A stretch of 22,113 nt of DNA, taken from assembly GCA_964613425.1 (NCBI GenBank), contig CAZTHC010000014.1, positions 1 to 22,113 of the forward strand. The letters run 5' to 3'. The stretch comes from CAZTHC01 sp964613425 (GTDB lineage Bacteria > Bacillota > Clostridia > TANB77 > CAG-508). Within the stretch, counting starts at the first letter, position 1, and each line of letters starts with the position of its first letter. Positions 8,295 through 16,363 of the stretch are shown here, one piece after another. A model generated the notes under the pieces. It was not told the DNA's origin, did not search any database, and worked only from the letters and a program-made list of their open reading frames with translations. Both the position numbers and the translations under genes were made by a program.

Positions 8295-8336
8295 ATATTT
8301 AAGTTATATTATACTTAAATATACCTTGTCTGTCAA
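8295..8336 (-). promoter_or_regulatory. Consensus promoter with palindromic operator for the padR operon
   Basis: TTGACA (8331-8336) and TATAAT (8308-8313) are both perfect consensus, separated by 17 bp. A perfect inverted repeat, ATATTTAAGT-N8-ACTTAAATAT (8295-8322), straddles the -10 box and expected start site. The box sits in the 8-bp spacer and touches one arm. A dimeric repressor bound there would block RNA polymerase, and PadR from the adjacent gene is the obvious candidate. The strong unrepressed promoter fits tight repression. Confidence 0.8.
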
Positions 8337-8361
8337 GTTATATTTATAAAAAAAATTTGCA

Positions 8362-8390
8362 ACAAAAAAGGCGAAGTTTTTCTTCGCCTT
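8362..8390 (-). terminator. Rho-independent terminator after the sortase genes
   Basis: AAGGCGAAG and CTTCGCCTT (8368-8376 and 8382-8390) form a perfect 9-bp stem with a 5-nt loop. On the minus strand it is followed by a run of T, giving a canonical intrinsic terminator 12 bp after the second sortase stop. It separates the sortases from the padR operon. Confidence 0.9.
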
Positions 8391-8401
8391 TAAATCTATT
8401 T

Positions 8402-9124
8402 TTAATCTGCTCTTGCACATATTATTGTTCTTGCTTTTGAATCATCTGTACATGTTGATAATGTTACTTCTTTTTTGCCTTCTGTATTTTTAGCAAAATA
8501 TGAAGCATCTTCTGGTGTTGTTTCATATTTATCATATATTGTGTATGTTAACTTTGTTCCATTTGTATCTGTAATATATATTTTATCTCCATTTGATAAT
8601 TTTTTGTTGTCTGAGAAGAATAATCCATTTCTATAATTATGACCCACAATTACTGAATTTCCTACTTGATTTAATCCAGGCCCATTTAAATATGTTACTG
8701 ATGTTTCTAATGCTTTAGTACTAGTATCTTTCAATATAGGATATTTAATTTTAGTTTTAGGTATTTCTATGTATCCAATCATTTCATATCCTTTATATTT
8801 ATATGTGTTTGAGCTACTTGAACTATTTGGATTATTATTTGTAGAACCTCCTGGCAATGTATTATCTAACGAATTTAATATATCATTTACGTTTACATTA
8901 TTGTCTATATTGTTGTTAGTAACATTGTTTGCAACATTATTATTTGTATTTTCATTTACAGTATTTCTTGAATTATTAAATCCTTCTATTCCTTCTTCAG
9001 CTTCTTTATCTATATAATATTTTCTATATATATCATATCCCAAAAAGCCAAGTAATGCGATTACTGCAATTATTACTATTATAAGTATTATCGTTAATAA
9101 ATTTCCATATTTTTTATCGAACAT
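8402..9124 (-). CDS. Sortase, class D-like (second of a tandem pair)
   Basis: A 240-aa membrane-anchored transpeptidase. Sortases cleave a C-terminal sorting signal and join the protein to the cell wall or a pilus. It has an N-terminal membrane segment (about 9-30), an Asn-rich linker (about 50-105) and a sortase beta-barrel (about 108-240). The catalytic triad is present: H162 (VGHNYRNG), C225 in TLSTC and R232 (SKARTI). TLSTC and the N-terminal anchor fit class D. The protein ends very soon after the Arg strand (CARAD). It has a second Cys, C236, where the neighbour has Trp. ATG start with GGAGG 5 nt upstream. An extended -10 box lies upstream, so it can be transcribed alone as well as with its paralogue. 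No LPXTG-type substrate is encoded in the window. Confidence 0.87.
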   Translation of the reverse strand: MFDKKYGNLLTIILIIVIIAVIALLGFLGYDIYRKYYIDKEAEEGIEGFNNSRNTVNENTNNNVANNVTNNNIDNNVNVNDILNSLDNTLPGGSTNNNPNSSSSSNTYKYKGYEMIGYIEIPKTKIKYPILKDTSTKALETSVTYLNGPGLNQVGNSVIVGHNYRNGLFFSDNKKLSNGDKIYITDTNGTKLTYTIYDKYETTPEDASYFAKNTEGKKEVTLSTCTDDSKARTIICARAD

Positions 9125-9153
9125 AACTTCCTCCTAAAACTTAATATATTTCT

Positions 9154-9162
9154 ATTATAACA
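9154..9162 (-). promoter_or_regulatory. Extended -10 promoter element before the second sortase
   Basis: TGTTATAAT matches an extended -10 (TGnTATAAT), about 30 bp upstream of the sortase start. No good -35 is spaced with it; a TTGACA at the end of the preceding gene is about 31 bp away, which is too far. A separate promoter for this sortase is plausible but not certain. Confidence 0.4.
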
Positions 9163-9201
9163 TATATTTTAGAAAAATTATAGTATTTTATGTCAATTAT
9201 T

Positions 9202-9903
9202 TTAATCTGCTCGTGCCCATATTATTGTTCTTGCTTTTGAATTATCTGTACATGTTGATAGTGTTATTTCTTTCTTACCAGCAGTATCTCTTTGCATATA
9301 TTGAATATCTTCTGGCGTTGTTTCATATTTATTATATATTGTATATGTTAGTTTTGTGCCATTTCCGTCTGTTATATATATTTTATCACCGTTTGACAGC
9401 TTTTTATTGTTTGAAAAAAGAGTTCCATTCATATAGTTATGCCCTACAATCAAAGAGTTTCCCTCCTGGTTTAACCCTGGTCCGTATAAATATACTACAG
9501 CTTTTTCATATGCTTGTGCACTAGTTTCTTGTACAATTGGATATTTAACTTTTGTTTTTGGTATTTCTATATAGCCTATCATAACAAAACTTTTATAAGT
9601 ATATGTTTTTTTGCTTGTATTATATGTTGGTTTCGTTGTAGTCGCTTGATTTTGCTCTTGTGGCTCTGGTTCTACATTATTATCATTAATAAAATTTTCT
9701 ATTGGCTTTTGATTGCTTATTTCTACAACATTGTTCTCATTATTAATTAAATCATCAAATTCAGATATTGCATCTTCTGCGCCTTTTTCTAAGTCATATT
9801 TTTTATACATATTATATCCAAAATAACCTGCCAACCCTAATATTATAATTATTCCTACTACTAGTATAATTGTTAAAAATTTTTTATATTTTTTTCCAGG
9901 CAT
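9202..9903 (-). CDS. Sortase, class D-like (first of a tandem pair)
   Basis: A 233-aa paralogue of the next gene with the same plan: membrane segment (about 10-30), disordered linker (about 50-100) and a catalytic domain with H155 (VGHNYMNG), C218 (TLSTC) and R225 (SKART). The catalytic domains are closely similar (for example GYIEIPKTK, LTYTIY and KYETTPED are shared). The linkers are unrelated: here acidic, Gln- and Pro-containing rather than Asn-rich. This suggests tandem duplication with divergence of the spacer, perhaps for different wall depths or substrates. ATG start with AGGAGG 5 nt upstream. It begins 21 bp after the HIT gene and may be cotranscribed with it. Confidence 0.87.
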   Translation of the reverse strand: MPGKKYKKFLTIILVVGIIIILGLAGYFGYNMYKKYDLEKGAEDAISEFDDLINNENNVVEISNQKPIENFINDNNVEPEPQEQNQATTTKPTYNTSKKTYTYKSFVMIGYIEIPKTKVKYPIVQETSAQAYEKAVVYLYGPGLNQEGNSLIVGHNYMNGTLFSNNKKLSNGDKIYITDGNGTKLTYTIYNKYETTPEDIQYMQRDTAGKKEITLSTCTDNSKARTIIWARAD

Positions 9904-9924
9904 ATATTCCTCCTATATAACTTA

Positions 9925-10269
9925 TTATGCTATTCTTGTTATTAGTTTTTGTCCGCCTAGCAAGTGAAAATGTAAATGTTTAACCGCTTGTCCTCCATCT
10001 TCGCCACAATTTACAACTACCCTAAATCCTTTTTCTAATATTCCTTGTGCCTTTGCTATTTCATTTATTTTTGAATAGATTCTTCCTATAAGTTGTTCGT
10101 CTTCTTTAGATATTTCTACTAATGAAGATATATGTTTTTTTGGTATTACTAATATATGTACTGGTGCAACTGGTTCAATATCTTTAAATGCTAGTATTTC
10201 ATCATCTTCATATACTATCTCTGATGGGATTTCTTTTTTAATTATTTTACAAAATATGCAATCTTCCAT
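9925..10269 (-). CDS. HIT-family purine nucleoside phosphoramidase/hydrolase (HinT-like)
   Basis: A 114-aa cytoplasmic histidine-triad protein of normal HinT length. It has an N-terminal C4-x2-C7 pair with IFCKIIKKEIPSEIVYED, the substrate-loop region VHILVIPKKHI (37-47) and the triad H98-L-H100-F-H102-LLGG. HinT-type proteins hydrolyse AMP-lysine or AMP phosphoramidates, including aminoacyl-adenylates released by tRNA synthetases; the physiological substrate here is unknown. ATG start with AGGAGG. It follows alaS across a 95-bp gap that holds a palindromic repeat. Confidence 0.92.
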   Translation of the reverse strand: MEDCIFCKIIKKEIPSEIVYEDDEILAFKDIEPVAPVHILVIPKKHISSLVEISKEDEQLIGRIYSKINEIAKAQGILEKGFRVVVNCGEDGGQAVKHLHFHLLGGQKLITRIA

Positions 10270-10300
10270 TTTTATTCCTCCTATAATAATTTTGCATTAT

Positions 10301-10325
10301 CGGGCGTATACAATACGCCCCTACG
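10301..10325. repeat. REP-like palindrome A (TAGGGG head)
   Basis: GGGCGTAT and ATACGCCC form a perfect 8-bp stem with a 3-nt loop. On the minus strand the unit starts GTAGGGGCG. It lies between alaS and the HIT gene. It shares the TAGGGG head with palindromes B and C although the stem sequence differs. There is no T-tract after it in the sense direction, so a simple terminator is unlikely. Confidence 0.7.
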
Positions 10326-10364
10326 AAATTCATTTTATCAATTCATCAAATACGGTAATATTGT

Positions 10365-12134
10365 TTAATCTAATATTGCTTTGATACGTCTTACTCCAGA
10401 TGAAGAAGCTTCTTCTTTCATTATTTTAAAATGACCTAATTCATTTGTGTTTTCAACATGTGGCCCACCACATAATTCTAAAGATACATCTCCAATTTTA
10501 TATACTGTAACTATGTCTCCATATTTTTCTATAAACATCGCCTCTGCACCCATATTTAATGCTTCTTGTTTTGGAAGTTCAAATCTTTCTACTGGAATTT
10601 CCATTTTTATATATTCATTAACTAAATCTTCAACTTTTTGCTTTTCTTCATCTGTCATTTTTAAATCATGTGAAAAATCGAATCTCATTCTTTCTGCTGT
10701 TATATTACTTCCTTTTTGATGTACATGTTCTCCTAGAACTCTTTTTAGCGCTGCATTTAACAAGTGTGTTGCTGTATGATATTTTGTTTCTATTTCTCCT
10801 GTTGATGCTAAACCACCTTTGAATTTTTGAGCTGAACCAAGTCTTGATTTTTCTTGATGCTCTATAAATTTTTCTTTAAATCCTACAGTATCAACCTTTA
10901 ATTTTTTTTCCTTTGCTAACTCTTCTGTTAACTCTATTGGGAATCCATATGTATCATATAATTTAAATGCTGTATCTCTATCAATTTCATCTCCTGATAA
11001 ATTGTTTATAACCTTTTCAAATTCTCTTAAGCCTTTTTCTAAAGTTCTATTAAATTTAATTTTTTCATTTTTTAATACTTCTAGTATCGTTTCTCTATTT
11101 CTGTCTAATTCTTTATAGTATGTAGAATACTTATTTATTATTAAATTTGCTAGTTCTTGCTCCCAGTCACTTTCAATATTTATATTTAAGTTTTTTGCAT
11201 ATCTTATTATTCTTCTTATTAATCTTCTTAAAAGATATCCTTGGTCTGTATTTGATGGTTTTATTCCTGCATCGTCACCACTTATAATTACAACTGCTCT
11301 TATGTGATCTGCTATTATTCTCATACTTCTTGTATATTTTTCATCTTCGTATGATAACCCAGATATTTCTTCTATTTTTTCTATTACATCTTTCCAAATA
11401 GATGATTTGTAATTGTCTGTTTTTCCTTCAAGAATGGCTGTTACTCTTTCAACTCCCATTCCTGTATCTACATTTTTATTTTTTAATAGTGAAAATGTAT
11501 CATCTTGTTCATGGTTATATTGCATAAACACATTGTTCCATATTTCAACCCACTTTTCATCTTCTGGATTGAACTTTTCTGGAATAGGTTCATTACTTCT
11601 CCAATAAAAAATTTCAGTATCTGGTCCACAAGGTCCTTGTAATTGCATATTTGGCCACCAATTATCTTCTTCTCCTAAATACGCTATCTTATTTTCAGAT
11701 ATTCCAAAACTTTTCCAAAGTTCAGCTGATTCATCATCTGCAGGCACAATACTATTTCCTTTAAAAACAGTTACAGCTAAGCGTTCAACAGGTATTTCAA
11801 GAACTTTTGTTAAAAATTCAAAGCTCCATGCTATTGATTCCTTTTTGAAATAATCTCCTAAAGACCAGTTTCCTAACATTTCAAAAAATGTATGGTGTGT
11901 TGTATCTCCTGTTTCTTCTAAATCATTTGTTCTAAAGCACTTTTGAACATCTGCTAATCTTGTTCCTTCCGGGTGAACTTGTCCCTTTAAATATGGTACT
12001 AATGGTTGCATTCCAGCAGTGTTAAATAAACAAGTTGGATCATTTTCTGGTACAACTGGTGCACTTGGTATTATTTTATGTCCTTTGCTTTCAAAAAAAT
12101 TCAAAAATTTACTTTTTAAGTCTATTGATTCCAT
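10365..12134 (-). CDS. alaS: Alanyl-tRNA synthetase, short form without the C-Ala domain
   Basis: AlaRS charges tRNA-Ala and edits Ser/Gly. The class II catalytic core has FNTAGMQP (37-44), RTNDLEETG (68-76), FFEMLGNWS (83-91) and TGMGVER (224-230). The tRNA-recognition helices follow (about 240-440). The editing domain keeps all zinc ligands: H453 and H457 (HTATH), C555 and H559 (CGGPH). The protein stops just after the family motif GVRRIKA, at 589 aa rather than about 870, so the coiled-coil and C-Ala domain are absent. The following gap has no continuation, so this is a natural short form rather than a visible frameshift. The ATG at 12132-12134 was chosen because an AGGAG site lies 7 nt upstream; a TTG ten codons earlier would bury that site in the coding region. 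Confidence 0.95.
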   Translation of the reverse strand: MESIDLKSKFLNFFESKGHKIIPSAPVVPENDPTCLFNTAGMQPLVPYLKGQVHPEGTRLADVQKCFRTNDLEETGDTTHHTFFEMLGNWSLGDYFKKESIAWSFEFLTKVLEIPVERLAVTVFKGNSIVPADDESAELWKSFGISENKIAYLGEEDNWWPNMQLQGPCGPDTEIFYWRSNEPIPEKFNPEDEKWVEIWNNVFMQYNHEQDDTFSLLKNKNVDTGMGVERVTAILEGKTDNYKSSIWKDVIEKIEEISGLSYEDEKYTRSMRIIADHIRAVVIISGDDAGIKPSNTDQGYLLRRLIRRIIRYAKNLNINIESDWEQELANLIINKYSTYYKELDRNRETILEVLKNEKIKFNRTLEKGLREFEKVINNLSGDEIDRDTAFKLYDTYGFPIELTEELAKEKKLKVDTVGFKEKFIEHQEKSRLGSAQKFKGGLASTGEIETKYHTATHLLNAALKRVLGEHVHQKGSNITAERMRFDFSHDLKMTDEEKQKVEDLVNEYIKMEIPVERFELPKQEALNMGAEAMFIEKYGDIVTVYKIGDVSLELCGGPHVENTNELGHFKIMKEEASSSGVRRIKAILD

Positions 12135-12173
12135 TGTTTCTCTCCTATTCTTTCTTCTTTTCAATTATCTTTT

Positions 12174-12203
12174 ATTATATACACTTTTATAGCTATTTTT
12201 CAA
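12174..12203 (-). promoter_or_regulatory. Promoter of alaS
   Basis: TTGAAA (12198-12203) and TATAAT (12174-12179) are separated by 18 bp, about 40 bp upstream of the alaS start. The leader is too short for a T-box, so alaS, unlike ileS, shows no visible tRNA-sensing leader. Confidence 0.7.
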
Positions 12204-12240
12204 GTCTTTTTCAATATTTTGTAAAAATCAAATTTAAATT

Positions 12241-12513
12241 TTATTTTCTTCTTTCCACAATATCTACAATATCTGAAATATATTCTCCAACTCCTGGAAT
12301 ATTGAGTTTCACTAGTTTTTGCAGGAAGTATACTAGTATTGCTGTTATTATTGTTATTCCTATTCCAATACCTACTCCTTTTGATATTCCTGCTAATATA
12401 TTTCTTAAGAATATTTCTTTTTTGCTGCCTAAAAAATATACTAGTTCAGATAAATTTGCTTCTTCTAATTGTTTATTAATTTTATCAATCTTCTTTTCTA
12501 TTTTCTTTAACAT
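12241..12513 (-). CDS. Small membrane protein, DUF5665-like
   Basis: A 90-aa protein with a charged, coiled-coil-like N-terminus (about 1-20). It is followed by NILAGISKGVGIGIGIT (about 38-54), a hydrophobic membrane segment (about 44-66) and LNIPGVGEYISDIVDIVE. This order of a glycine-rich turn, one membrane helix and an LNIPxxG tail matches my recollection of the DUF5665 family in Firmicutes. Function unknown. ATG start with AAGGGG 5-6 nt upstream. A hairpin that looks like the UPF0182 terminator lies directly upstream and no promoter fits between, so the gene probably depends on readthrough. Confidence 0.7.
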   Translation of the reverse strand: MLKKIEKKIDKINKQLEEANLSELVYFLGSKKEIFLRNILAGISKGVGIGIGITIITAILVYFLQKLVKLNIPGVGEYISDIVDIVERRK

Positions 12514-12528
12514 GACACCCCTTAAAAT

Positions 12529-12565
12529 AAAACAACTTAAACTTTATTATAGTTTAAGCTGTTTT
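12529..12565. terminator. Hairpin after the UPF0182 gene
   Basis: AAAACAGCTTAAACT and AGTTTAAGTTGTTTT (minus strand) form a 15-bp stem with one G-T pair and a 7-nt loop, followed by ATTTTA. It lies 21 bp after the UPF0182 stop. It is a likely intrinsic terminator, though A/T-rich and perhaps leaky, since DUF5665 follows immediately. The flanking A and T tracts make it usable in both directions. Confidence 0.7.
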
Positions 12566-12586
12566 TTATTTTATATTCCTTTGTTT

Positions 12587-15364
12587 TTATTGTTGTTCTA
12601 CTGGTAATAATGTATTTGCTATTTCTTGAATTATTGTTCCCTTTTTTGGTTCTACAGTTTCTTCTAGTTTTTTAATTAATGCTTGCAATTTCTTCATATC
12701 TTTTCCAATTAATTCCCAGTCATTACTTTTATTTGATTCTTCTAAATTATTGTTTGCCTTTATTATTAGTTGTATTAAGTCTTCTACATTATCTGTGTTT
12801 TCAATTTCAATATCAACCGCATAATGTGATAATAAATTTTCTAAAGCTTCTTTCAAATTATTTCCTATTGAAACCTTATTTCCAGATGCTACTATTACTT
12901 TTTTTAGTATTGGCGCTTGTGATTCATTTACTGCCACTTGATAAATTGGCTCTACATATAATAATGTATTATTAATTGGAATTATCATTAGATTTTTTAT
13001 TACCTTCGTTCCTGGTACTTCTAATTTTGCTAATTCCTGTGATATAGTTTTATCTTCCTCTAATTGCTGAACTAATTGCATTGCACCCAAAACATTACTT
13101 CCATCTTTAAATTTATATAAAACCAACTTCAATTTACTATCTTCATCATATGTTCCTACTAGATAAGACACTAGATTTTGCTTATTTTCTAAAGTATATG
13201 GAATAATTAAACCAATATCATTTTTTTCGTTTTCTTTAATTAATGTATAATATGGTGTAATTTCTACTCCTGCTACAGTTGCTTTATTTGCACTCTGTTT
13301 TGCAATTTCCCAAGTATCATCATTTCTATATAATACTTCTGTTTGAACTTTATGATAATTTTTAAGTATATCTGCTTGAATTTCGTACAAATATTGAGGG
13401 TATACTATATGTTCTTGAATTTCTGTAGGTATTTGTGCATCTAAATCCATAAATAAGTTTTTATATATGTTTCTATATGCCATTACTATTGGATCTGTTC
13501 TATCTGTTATATAGAATTGCACTGTTCCATCATATGCATCTATAATAACTTTAACAGAATTTCTAATATAATTTATATCTTTTCTCATTCCATTAACATG
13601 TATTGTTGTTTCTTGAGAATATGGATAATTATTAGAAATTGTATATGCATCTAAAACCCATTTCAAATCTCCTTCATTTGTTAACACTAAGTATGGATTT
13701 TCATCATACAATAAATATGGCATAACTTTTTTTGCTCTTTCTAATACGTTTCTATTTGTTAATATCTTACTATCTTCTGTATAGTTTGTATTGAATGCTA
13801 GTTTAAAATCGCCCTTAGATATTCCTAATACTAACCTGTCAAAAAAGTTTAAATCTATTCCTGCTTCTCCTGTATAGCTAAATTCATTATTCTTTTCCCC
13901 ACTAATCTGGTAATCAAATTCTTTTTTGCCTTTTGCATTTGTTATTATTGTGTCGTTTGTTTCTATTCCGAAGTAAATTCTTGGCTGTTCTATCTTAATA
14001 TCTTCGGTTTGTGCTAATATATCTTTTTGAATATAATTCAAACTTCCATTTTCATTAGTTGTAACCGCAGATGTTACTATTGTTCCAAATCCATGTGTAT
14101 ATTCATAAGTCTTATCATTATATGTTCTATTTCCGTTTGTAACTTCACGAGGAGTTACATATACTAGCCTATCAACTCCGTTAATTTTGCATAATTGTAA
14201 TTGTGTACTATTAAATTGGTAATATCCTGAATTTGTTTGATATTGCATTAAATTCTTTAATGTTATATCTTCGCTTACAATAGCAATGTTTGATAAAATT
14301 TCTTCATTATTTGCAATATCCTCTTCTGTAATAATTCCTGTATTTTCAATTTCTTTTTCTTCAATATTTATTCCATATGCATTTCTTGTATAATCAATAT
14401 TATAATTTATATATGTTTTTTGCTTGTCTAATTCATTTGGTCTTACATAAATAATTTGAAACAATAACATTACTATAAATAACATCACTAAAAAGACTGG
14501 AATTATAGCTATTGTAATAATACATTTTTTAACATTTCCTCTTTTTAAATTTTTTATAGCAAAAATTGTAGAAATTGGTATTAGTAAAGCTAAAATTCTG
14601 TATCCCCATAGTTTAATTGTAACATCTGTAACTCCAGCACCAAATAAGCTCAAGCCTTTTGTATTTTCTTCTATTTTTAAAAACTTATCAAATAATATGT
14701 CTTGTGTCTTTATTAAAGTTATTAAAGCAATTCCTATTGAAATTAGTATAATAATTTTTGTTATTTGTTTAATTGCTGCGCTCTTCTTCAATGTTTCTAC
14801 ATTTATTCCATCTTTAAAATATACATTAAACGTTATTATATAGTATAATGCAATATATAATATTAAAAATGCCAATACAATAATTATGTAAAAAAGAATA
14901 AATTCGATGAATGGTTTTTGAAACATATAGAACCCAATATCCATATTAAAAACCGGATCACTTATTTCAAACCATGCACTTTTAAAAGCAAGAATTCCTT
15001 TTTGCATTATGGTATTAGATAAAAGTAATGTAACTATAGTACTAAAAACTAAAGATATTGACTTGTTTGGTAATTTAGGAATTTCCAATTTTTCTTCAAC
15101 GAAAAACGATTTCAAGCCTTTTTTAATTTTTCTTGTAGTTAAATACATTATTAAAAACAATATAGAGAAATTAATTAAAATTGTTATTGTTTTCATTTTT
15201 AAGTTTGTATTAAATACATCTATGTATTGTTCTCCAATTTCTAACATTTGCAAATATTCACCTTTTAAAGTAACAAATGAATATATAGCAATTATTATTA
15301 AAAATGCCAATACCAATAATGGTCTCTTTCTCCTTTGTACATTTGCTTTTAGAGTTTTCTGCAA
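12587..15364 (-). CDS. UPF0182 (COG1615) large membrane protein
   Basis: A 925-aa protein with seven hydrophobic segments in its first third (about 15-33, 57-76, 103-120, 152-178, 202-219, 255-270 and 281-306). A large region, probably extracytoplasmic, follows. Family signatures are TYINYNIDYTRNAYGI (317-332), the NPYLVL stretch, WVLDAYTISNNYPYS and VIIDAYDGTVQFYITD. UPF0182 proteins are widespread in Firmicutes, Actinobacteria and Cyanobacteria, with no established biochemical role. The start is TTG (15362-15364) with AAGGAGG 8 nt upstream. It begins 19 bp after ftsY and is likely cotranscribed with it. The C-terminal ~100 residues are helical and Glu/Asn-rich. Confidence 0.88.
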   Translation of the reverse strand: MQKTLKANVQRRKRPLLVLAFLIIIAIYSFVTLKGEYLQMLEIGEQYIDVFNTNLKMKTITILINFSILFLIMYLTTRKIKKGLKSFFVEEKLEIPKLPNKSISLVFSTIVTLLLSNTIMQKGILAFKSAWFEISDPVFNMDIGFYMFQKPFIEFILFYIIIVLAFLILYIALYYIITFNVYFKDGINVETLKKSAAIKQITKIIILISIGIALITLIKTQDILFDKFLKIEENTKGLSLFGAGVTDVTIKLWGYRILALLIPISTIFAIKNLKRGNVKKCIITIAIIPVFLVMLFIVMLLFQIIYVRPNELDKQKTYINYNIDYTRNAYGINIEEKEIENTGIITEEDIANNEEILSNIAIVSEDITLKNLMQYQTNSGYYQFNSTQLQLCKINGVDRLVYVTPREVTNGNRTYNDKTYEYTHGFGTIVTSAVTTNENGSLNYIQKDILAQTEDIKIEQPRIYFGIETNDTIITNAKGKKEFDYQISGEKNNEFSYTGEAGIDLNFFDRLVLGISKGDFKLAFNTNYTEDSKILTNRNVLERAKKVMPYLLYDENPYLVLTNEGDLKWVLDAYTISNNYPYSQETTIHVNGMRKDINYIRNSVKVIIDAYDGTVQFYITDRTDPIVMAYRNIYKNLFMDLDAQIPTEIQEHIVYPQYLYEIQADILKNYHKVQTEVLYRNDDTWEIAKQSANKATVAGVEITPYYTLIKENEKNDIGLIIPYTLENKQNLVSYLVGTYDEDSKLKLVLYKFKDGSNVLGAMQLVQQLEEDKTISQELAKLEVPGTKVIKNLMIIPINNTLLYVEPIYQVAVNESQAPILKKVIVASGNKVSIGNNLKEALENLLSHYAVDIEIENTDNVEDLIQLIIKANNNLEESNKSNDWELIGKDMKKLQALIKKLEETVEPKKGTIIQEIANTLLPVEQQ

Positions 15365-15383
15365 TTTTTTGTCCTCCTTTTGA

Positions 15384-16289
15384 TTATACTATTGCATTTA
15401 TAAATTCTTCTGAATTAAATACTTCCATATCATCTATTTTTTCACCAATTCCAATAAATTTCACTGGAATTTTATTTTCATCTACTATTCCTAGAACAAC
15501 TCCACCTTTTGCTGTTCCATCTAATTTTGTTAATACTAGTCCTGTTAAATCTACCGTTTCTTTAAATGCTTTAACTTGTTGAATTGCATTTTGTCCTGTT
15601 GTTGCATCTATAACTAATAATACTTCTTTATTAGCATCTGGTAGTTCTTTATCGATTACCTTTTTAATTTTTAAAAGTTCATCCATCAAATACTTTTTAT
15701 TGTGCAATCTTCCTGCTGTATCGCAAATTAATATATCAGCATCATTTTGTTTTGCTATTTTTATTGCATCAAATACAACAGAAGCTGGGTCTGTCCCTTC
15801 ATTTCTTTTAACTATTTCTGAATTTGACCTATTAGCCCATATTTCTAATTGTTCTACTGCAGCTGCCCTAAACGTATCTGCTGCAGCTATTACAACTTTC
15901 TTTCCGTTTTTCTTTAAGTTATTAGCAATTTTTCCTATTGATGTAGTTTTTCCAACTCCGTTTACACCTACTACCAAGATAACAGATGGTTTTGTTTGTA
16001 AATTTAAAGATTTATCTACTCCGTCTAATATTGCTTGCATTTCTTCTTTTAATGCTTTTTTTACATCTTGCTCATCTTGTAAGTTTTCTTTTTTTATTCT
16101 ATTTCTTAAATTGCTTATTATTTTTAAAGAAGTGTCTACTCCTATATCAGACATTATTAATATTTCTTCTAATTCTTCTAATAATTCCTCATCAACTTTT
16201 CTAAAGTTGCTAAATACATCATTTATTTTTTCATTAAATGATGTTTTTGTCTTATTTAATCCTTCTTTTAATTTATCAAAAAAGCCCAT
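15384..16289 (-). CDS. ftsY: Signal recognition particle receptor FtsY
   Basis: The SRP-receptor GTPase docks SRP-ribosome complexes at the membrane for cotranslational insertion. It has 301 aa, the compact form without the long acidic A domain of E. coli. The N domain is about 1-95 and the G domain about 100-301. The GTPase motifs are G1 GVNGVGKT (108-115), DTFRAAAVEQL (138-148), G3 DTAGR (190-194) and G4 TKLDG (254-258), followed by GTAKGG. ATG start with GGAGGT 7 nt upstream. Two palindromic repeats and tRNA-Thr lie upstream, and UPF0182 follows. Confidence 0.96.
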   Translation of the reverse strand: MGFFDKLKEGLNKTKTSFNEKINDVFSNFRKVDEELLEELEEILIMSDIGVDTSLKIISNLRNRIKKENLQDEQDVKKALKEEMQAILDGVDKSLNLQTKPSVILVVGVNGVGKTTSIGKIANNLKKNGKKVVIAAADTFRAAAVEQLEIWANRSNSEIVKRNEGTDPASVVFDAIKIAKQNDADILICDTAGRLHNKKYLMDELLKIKKVIDKELPDANKEVLLVIDATTGQNAIQQVKAFKETVDLTGLVLTKLDGTAKGGVVLGIVDENKIPVKFIGIGEKIDDMEVFNSEEFINAIV

Positions 16290-16313
16290 TTCTACCTCCG
16301 GTTTATTAACATG

Positions 16314-16340
16314 CGGGTCGTCGGGACGCCGACCCCTACA
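16314..16340. repeat. REP-like palindrome B (TAGGGG head)
   Basis: GGGTCG and CGACCC give a 6-bp outer stem; an alternative inner pairing is GTCGG/CCGAC. On the minus strand it begins TGTAGGGGTCGG. It is notably GC-rich in a very AT-rich setting. It sits in the ftsY leader and has the same head and orientation as palindromes A and C. Confidence 0.7.
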
Positions 16341-16363
16341 TTTTTTATAATGTATTTATATTC

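Noticed and set aside
8279..8296. Upstream ATG giving PadR six extra N-terminal residues
   Set aside because: Those codons contain the AAAGGAGG ribosome site, and this ATG lies close to the predicted transcription start, so the downstream ATG is the real start.
9169..9206. TTGACA and CTATAAT boxes near the end of the first sortase gene as a promoter
   Set aside because: The two boxes are only about 8 bp apart, too close for a sigma-A promoter, and the other TATAAT is too far from TTGACA.
12135..12164. Upstream TTG start for alaS
   Set aside because: The extension would place the AGGAG ribosome site inside the coding region, and the ATG downstream is well spaced.
12135..12240. T-box leader for alaS
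   Set aside because: No T-box motif occurs in the gap, and the stretch from the predicted start site to the ATG is only about 35 nt, too short for one.
12035..12607. A 190-codon plus-strand frame spanning the alaS start, DUF5665 and the UPF0182 hairpin
   Set aside because: It crosses a promoter, a terminator-like hairpin and two minus-strand genes, and its translation is low-complexity Phe/Leu/Ser/Tyr typical of antisense AT-rich DNA.
15009..16350. Long plus-strand open frames opposite ftsY and the UPF0182 gene
   Set aside because: They are antisense shadows of strongly supported minus-strand genes, have no family motifs or suitable ribosome sites, and reflect the low stop frequency opposite these codons.
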